In this document: positions 5,990 to 8,726 of the stretch, piece by piece | How positions within the stretch are numbered: the first letter of the stretch is position 1 | Layout: every line of letters starts with the position of its first letter | NCBI GenBank assembly: GCA_021163465.1 | Contig: JAGGWU010000118.1 | Coordinates: 1-8,726 of the forward strand | Direction of reading: 5' to 3' | DNA length: 8,726 nucleotides | Source of the DNA: Candidatus Bipolaricaulota bacterium | Lineage (GTDB): Bacteria > Bipolaricaulota > Bipolaricaulia > Bipolaricaulales > Bipolaricaulaceae | Notes under the pieces: generated by a model | Seen by the model: only the letters and a program-made list of their open reading frames with translations | Databases searched by the model: none | What the model was told of the DNA's origin: nothing | Made by a program: the position numbers and the translations under genes

Positions 5990-6385
5990 ATGGCGACAAA
6001 GGCGAAGGCAACGTACGCCGGGGGGATCTCGTTCGATATCGAGATCCGCGGGCACAAATTCACCGTGGACCTCCCGCCGGACAAGGGTGGGGAGGACAAA
6101 GGCCCCACCCCTCCCGAGCTCGTAGTGGCGGCCCTGGCCTCGTGTGTGGGGATCTTCGCGGCCTTATTTGCTCAAAAGAACGGCCTCTCCCCCGAGGGAA
6201 TCGAGGTGGAGGCCCAGGCGGAGACGGTCCAAGCCCCCACGCGGCTCGCGAACTTCTCCGCCACACTTCGGTTTCCCTCGCTCCCTGCGGAGCTCGAGGA
6301 CAGAGCGCGGGCGTTCATCGGGGCGTGCCTGGTGGGCCAGACCTTGAAGCACGCCAACGAGATCTCGTTGGAGATAAGCCGCTGA
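5990..6385 (+). CDS. OsmC/Ohr-family protein
   Basis: This 131-residue protein is of the OsmC/Ohr family, small dimeric thiol proteins that reduce organic peroxides or act in sulfur chemistry. The N-terminal strands (ATYAGGISFDIEIRGHKFTV) are followed by the family motif GPTPPELVVAALASC with Cys52. The second conserved cysteine is Cys113 in GACLVGQTLKHAN. Both redox cysteines are thus present, while the usual second motif (C-P-V-x-x-x-L) is altered to C-L-V-G-Q-T-L. The length fits the OsmC-like subgroup. ATG 5990 directly follows the epimerase TAA and has a strong GGAGG at 5981-5985. It closes the plus-strand block; the next gene converges 18 nt away. Its substrate cannot be told. Confidence 0.88.
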   Translation: MATKAKATYAGGISFDIEIRGHKFTVDLPPDKGGEDKGPTPPELVVAALASCVGIFAALFAQKNGLSPEGIEVEAQAETVQAPTRLANFSATLRFPSLPAELEDRARAFIGACLVGQTLKHANEISLEISR

Positions 6386-6398
6386 AGGGATCGGGCGA

Positions 6399-6427
6399 CG
6401 GGGCTAGCGCCGGAAGAACCAGCCCCG
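6399..6427. terminator. Possible bidirectional hairpin between convergent genes
   Basis: CGGGGCT (6399-6405) pairs with AGCCCCG (6421-6427) around a 15-nt loop that can form an extra GG/CC pair. It spans the stop codon of the minus-strand gene and lies 14 nt after the osmC-like stop. On the plus strand it is followed by a pyrimidine-rich stretch but no true T run. This is suggestive of termination for one or both converging transcripts, but weak. Confidence 0.3.
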
Positions 6428-6799
6428 CCGCTTCTTCTCCTCAGGCTTTCCTTCCCGGATCTCTCCCCGTTCCCGGGCGAAGTCCAGAAGCGCTTCCCAT
6501 TTTCCCTTGGCCTTGATTCGTTCTTCCCACAGCTCCGCGAACCGCTGCACCGCCGTTTCGGCGTCCCGCGGCGATACCGCCGTACCCCCACGGGAGAGGG
6601 AGTCCAGGATCTGCTTGAGGGAAGCGATCTCCGGGCGGATGTGGATCTCCTCTCCCTCGGCAACCAGCGCGTACCGGGTGGCGTCGGCGATCAACCCGAA
6701 GGAGGAGATATCAACCGATCCCAGGGGAAGCACGTTCTCCACGAAGTCCTGATCGGTCTCGAAATACTCCCGTTCCACAAGCTTCTTCCACTCCACCAC
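6404..6799 (-). CDS. Protein of unknown function, 131 residues
   Basis: I do not recognise this protein. It is soluble, with no signal peptide or membrane segment. The N-terminal half (VEWKKLVEREYFETDQDFVE, then LPLGSVDISSFGLIADATRYALVAEGEEIHI) looks mixed alpha/beta. Residues about 60-110 look helical, with a charged stretch around AVQRFAELWEERIKAKGKWE. The end is basic and aromatic (KKRRGWFFRR). The start is either GTG at 6799 or the adjacent GTG at 6796; the Shine-Dalgarno sequence at 6801-6807 is 1 nt from the first and 4 nt from the second, so the second is favoured. It is the last gene of the minus block, 83 nt after the flavodiiron gene, and probably co-transcribed with it. The strong ribosome site and full-length frame support it as real. 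Confidence 0.75.
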   Translation of the reverse strand: MVEWKKLVEREYFETDQDFVENVLPLGSVDISSFGLIADATRYALVAEGEEIHIRPEIASLKQILDSLSRGGTAVSPRDAETAVQRFAELWEERIKAKGKWEALLDFARERGEIREGKPEEKKRRGWFFRR

Positions 6800-6800
6800 T

Positions 6801-6807
6801 CCTCCTT
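6801..6807 (-). promoter_or_regulatory. Shine-Dalgarno site of the unknown minus-strand gene
   Basis: AAGGAGG on the minus strand is close to a perfect anti-SD match. It lies 1 nt from GTG 6799 and 4 nt from GTG 6796, favouring the second GTG as start. Confidence 0.7.
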
Positions 6808-6960
6808 AAGCGCTCCTCCATTCTTTGGGCCCCATAGTGGGAATCTCCTCTTCTCGGAGACCCCCGTCCTTTCACGGAGATCTTAGGCCTCCGGGGCCGC
6901 GGCGCCAACCCGCTCCGCCACCTTCCTCCCCAGTTCCCGGGCCCGCGCCAGGTCCTCGGG

Positions 6961-6970
6961 GGTGGGGGGC
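6961..6970 (-). other. Frameshift site 2 in the flavodiiron gene
   Basis: The minus-strand decamer GCCCCCCACC carries one C too many for the frame. Removing one C joins GEVSFHGAP to TPEDLARARELG. The same decamer occurs at the other frameshift in this gene. Confidence 0.85.
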
Positions 6971-7456
6971 GCCGTGAAAGGAGACTTCCCCCACGAGTTC
7001 CCACCCCAAGGCCTCCACCCGCTCCCAATGGAAATAGAGTTCGACGATGTGCCTTGGGTTCCGACGCCACACGGGCCCGTGGGAGGGGGCGATGACCTCG
7101 ATTGCAAGGCCCGCGAGCTTCTCGATGGCCCGGAGCACCGCCTTGGACTGCATCCCCACGATGTTGGAGAAGTACCGCAGGGCCTCATCCTCGTATTCCG
7201 CCACATCCACTTCATCGTCGAACAACACCCCGTCCAGGGCCCGGAACCCCCCGAAGGCATCGCAGGAAAAGAGCACCTTCTGGGTCTCCTCGTAGGTGGC
7301 CATGGTCTCCGGCCAGTGCACGAAGGGGATGTGGAAGAACCTCAAGGTCTTTCCGCCGAGATCGAGCGACTCCCCGTCGGACACCGCCCGCACCCCCTCG
7401 GTGATCCCGTAGAACCGGGCGAGCATGGGCAGGGCGTTTTGGGTGGCGAGGATCGT

Positions 7457-7466
7457 GGTGGGGGGC
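7457..7466 (-). other. Frameshift site 1 in the flavodiiron gene
   Basis: The minus-strand decamer GCCCCCCACC, identical to site 2, carries one extra C. Removing one C joins GSLPQLRRAAP to TTILATQNALPMLARFYGI, which restores the normal flavodiiron order from the diiron motif to the next helix. Confidence 0.88.
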
Positions 7467-7787
7467 AGCGCGGCGGAGCTGGGGAAGGGACCCGGAATGA
7501 TCCGGCTCCATATGGTTCACCACGAGATAATCGATCTTCTCGGGGGGAACCACCTCGGAAATATTGCGCAAGAGCTCCCCGGCAAAGGGCGCCTTGGCTC
7601 CGTCGATGAGGGCGATCTTTTCTCCCACCACGAGATAAGCGTTGTAGCTCACCCCATGGGGCAGGGGCCAGACCCCTTCGAAGAGGTCGGTGGTTCGATC
7701 ATTTATACCTACCCAAAAGATCCCAGGGCGGCTGCAGCCAGGGATCATCGGGAAGGGTGCTCAGGGATTTCCCTTCGAACGGAGGTC

Positions 7788-8486
7788 TCAAGCCAGTTCC
7801 CGGGAGAAGCCGACCCTGAGGGCCTCGCTTCCCGGAAACGCGGCAAGGAGGGCTTCGGTGGGGGCCTTTCCGGTGCAGTGACCCGGAAAGACCGCGGAGG
7901 TCGATTCCCGCAATGCCCCGATCAAAGCAGAAAGCCGCTTCGTGTCGATCCCTGCCAGATGGAATCCCCCGAGCACGGCGCGTAATCTGGCGCCGGCCAG
8001 GGAAGCGGCCCGGGCCGCCAAGCGGTGCACCCCGGGATGGGCACACCCGGTGATGAGTATAGGGCCCACTTCGGTAGCGATCACCAGCCCTTGCTCCTTT
8101 ATCCCCCGGCCCATGGCCCCGGTACTCCACAGACCCTGTCCGAGCTTCCTGGGCCCCTTTATGGGGAAGAGCTCGGCCTTGGCCGGTTTGGCCCGGGGAC
8201 GGAGGTACCCCTCCATCACCGCGGGAGCCCAAATCCGCACCCGTTTCGCCTCTTCCAATACATACGAGAGCCCACCGATGTGGTCGCAATGTGGGTGGGA
8301 GAGGAAGATATCGGTGATCTGTGAGAGGTCGATGCCCAACGTCTCCACGTTATGCTTGAGGACGAGCCTATCCGCCCCGGCATCGAAAAGTATGACCCTT
8401 TCGGGAAGCCGGATCAGGACCGAAAACCCCCAGCCCTCCCTGAGAGGGAGTTGGGCTCGGTTGTCGTAGATGACGGTGACCCCCAT
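7788..8486 (-). CDS. Metallo-beta-lactamase-fold protein, COG1237 type
   Basis: This 232-residue MBL-fold protein belongs to the COG1237 group, which includes an archaeal enzyme annotated in methanopterin synthesis (dihydropterin-ribofuranosylaminobenzene phosphate synthase type). Metal-binding residues are visible in SHPHCDHIGGL (His64, His66, Asp68, His69), ITGCAHPGVH (His150), LGGFHLAG (His176) and FPGHCTGKAPTEALL (His203). IKGPRKLGQGLWSTGAMGR and ILFDAGADRLVLKHNVETLG also fit the group. The N-terminus MGVTVIYDN is typical, and ATG 8486 starts 3 nt after the ferredoxin stop, so the pair is probably co-translated. It ends 39 nt before the flavodiiron start. Despite sharing the MBL fold, it is not a flavodiiron protein: it lacks the Glu of H-x-E-x-D-H. 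The bacterial substrate is unknown. Confidence 0.9.
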   Translation of the reverse strand: MGVTVIYDNRAQLPLREGWGFSVLIRLPERVILFDAGADRLVLKHNVETLGIDLSQITDIFLSHPHCDHIGGLSYVLEEAKRVRIWAPAVMEGYLRPRAKPAKAELFPIKGPRKLGQGLWSTGAMGRGIKEQGLVIATEVGPILITGCAHPGVHRLAARAASLAGARLRAVLGGFHLAGIDTKRLSALIGALRESTSAVFPGHCTGKAPTEALLAAFPGSEALRVGFSRELA

Positions 8487-8489
8487 TCC

Positions 8490-8723
8490 CTAAGAGATGG
8501 CCCCGGTAGGGCAGACGGAGGCACAGGCCCGACAGCCGCGACAAAGGACCTCGTTGACCGTGGCCACCCCATCCTTGATCTCGATGGCGCCGAAGGGACA
8601 GGCTTCAGCACATTTTCCACATCCCACGCATTTTTCGGGATCCACCCGGACTACGGCCGCGGGGGGTGCTTCCCTTACCGACCCGGGAGGGTGAGCGAAC
8701 CCCACGCCCCAGCGACCCCCCAT
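8490..8723 (-). CDS. Two-cluster [4Fe-4S] ferredoxin domain protein, possibly 5'-partial
   Basis: This is a low-potential electron carrier of the bacterial 2[4Fe-4S] type. CVGCGKCAEACP (Cys32, 35, 38, 42) and CRGCRACASVCP (Cys61, 64, 67, 71) are both complete cluster motifs, each followed by G-A-I. Residues 27-77 alone make a standard small ferredoxin. Residues 1-26, GGRWGVGFAHPPGSVREAPP in essence, are an extra Gly/Pro-rich stretch. The frame is open to the window edge (GGT precedes the ATG at 8723), so this could be the C-terminal part of a longer protein whose beginning is outside the window. The stop lies 3 nt before the MBL start. It could pass electrons to the flavodiiron protein or to another partner. 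Confidence 0.85.
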   Translation of the reverse strand: MGGRWGVGFAHPPGSVREAPPAAVVRVDPEKCVGCGKCAEACPFGAIEIKDGVATVNEVLCRGCRACASVCPTGAIS

Positions 8724-8726
8724 ACC

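Larger units (their letters stand above)
6883..7748 (-). pseudogene. Flavodiiron protein gene: two frameshifts, flavodoxin domain mostly lost
   Basis: This encodes a flavodiiron protein (FprA/ROO type, reducing O2 or NO in anaerobes). Read in three segments, 7748-7461, 7459-6965 and 6963-6883, it gives about 287 residues. The diiron site is complete: His79, Glu81, Asp83 and His84 (NHMEPDHSGS), His144 (PFVHWPETM), Asp163 (SCDAFGGF) and His223 (PSHGPVWRRN). The N-terminus (GIFWVG, SYNAYLVVGEKIALIDG) is normal. After NPRHIVELYFHW (230-241), where the FMN-binding flavodoxin domain should start, the sequence jumps to ERVEALGWELVGEVSFHGAP and TPEDLARARELGRKVAERV, the last strand and helix of a flavodoxin domain. 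About 110 or more residues, including the FMN phosphate loop, are absent. Each frameshift needs one C removed from a run of six. ATG 7748 is the first start after an in-frame TGA; no Shine-Dalgarno sequence is seen. It may be a decaying gene, a sequencing or assembly problem, or both. Confidence 0.85.

Noticed and set aside
6800..6882. Terminator or promoter between the flavodiiron gene and the unknown gene
   Set aside because: Only very short stems (such as CCCA-CTA-TGGG) and a repeated TCTCCG were seen; there is no T run and no clear promoter pair.
7698..8289. Minus-strand frame overlapping the MBL gene and the flavodiiron start
   Set aside because: It is an off-frame shadow of the MBL gene, which carries all metal-binding motifs in its own frame.

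Overview
This window is a GC-rich bacterial segment with two convergent gene blocks. Bases 1-6385 are a tightly packed plus-strand run: accC (3' part) - ffh - rpsP - small KhpA-like ORF - trmD - TM1570-type SPOUT methyltransferase - rplS - lepB - HpnA-like epimerase - osmC-like. Bases 6404-8726 are a minus-strand redox run, read right to left: two-cluster ferredoxin - COG1237-type metallo-beta-lactamase (MBL)-fold protein - flavodiiron protein (frameshifted and missing a domain) - unknown 131-residue protein.

The order ffh-rpsP-KH-trmD-TM1570-rplS-lepB is the one I recall for Thermotoga maritima (about TM1565-TM1572). The high GC, the anaerobe-type oxygen defence genes and the HpnA-like epimerase point instead to a GC-rich, probably anaerobic and possibly thermophilic lineage such as Bipolaricaulota/Acetothermia (OP1). 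This placement is an inference from gene content and is not firm.

The plus block joins fatty-acid or carboxylase metabolism (accC) to protein targeting (Ffh, LepB) and ribosome/tRNA maturation (S16, L19, TrmD and a second SPOUT enzyme). Neighbours mostly overlap by ATGA or lie within about 10 nt, so translational coupling is likely. The only sizeable gap in this block is the 77 nt before rpsP. The minus block looks like an electron-transfer and oxygen-response unit.

Points needing attention: (1) a near-perfect 80-bp inverted duplication at the left edge interrupts accC and looks like a fold-back assembly artefact; (2) Ffh has non-consensus G1 and G3 GTPase motifs; (3) the gene in the khpA position keeps a KH-like outline but has lost GXXG, and rimM is absent from its usual place; (4) signal peptidase I carries a PDZ domain inserted between its catalytic Ser and Lys; (5) the flavodiiron gene has two frameshifts, both in the same 10-base context, and lacks nearly all of its flavodoxin domain. 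No RNA genes, CRISPR arrays or insertion sequences were seen. No gene-free stretch exceeds 100 bases, apart from the inverted-repeat edge.
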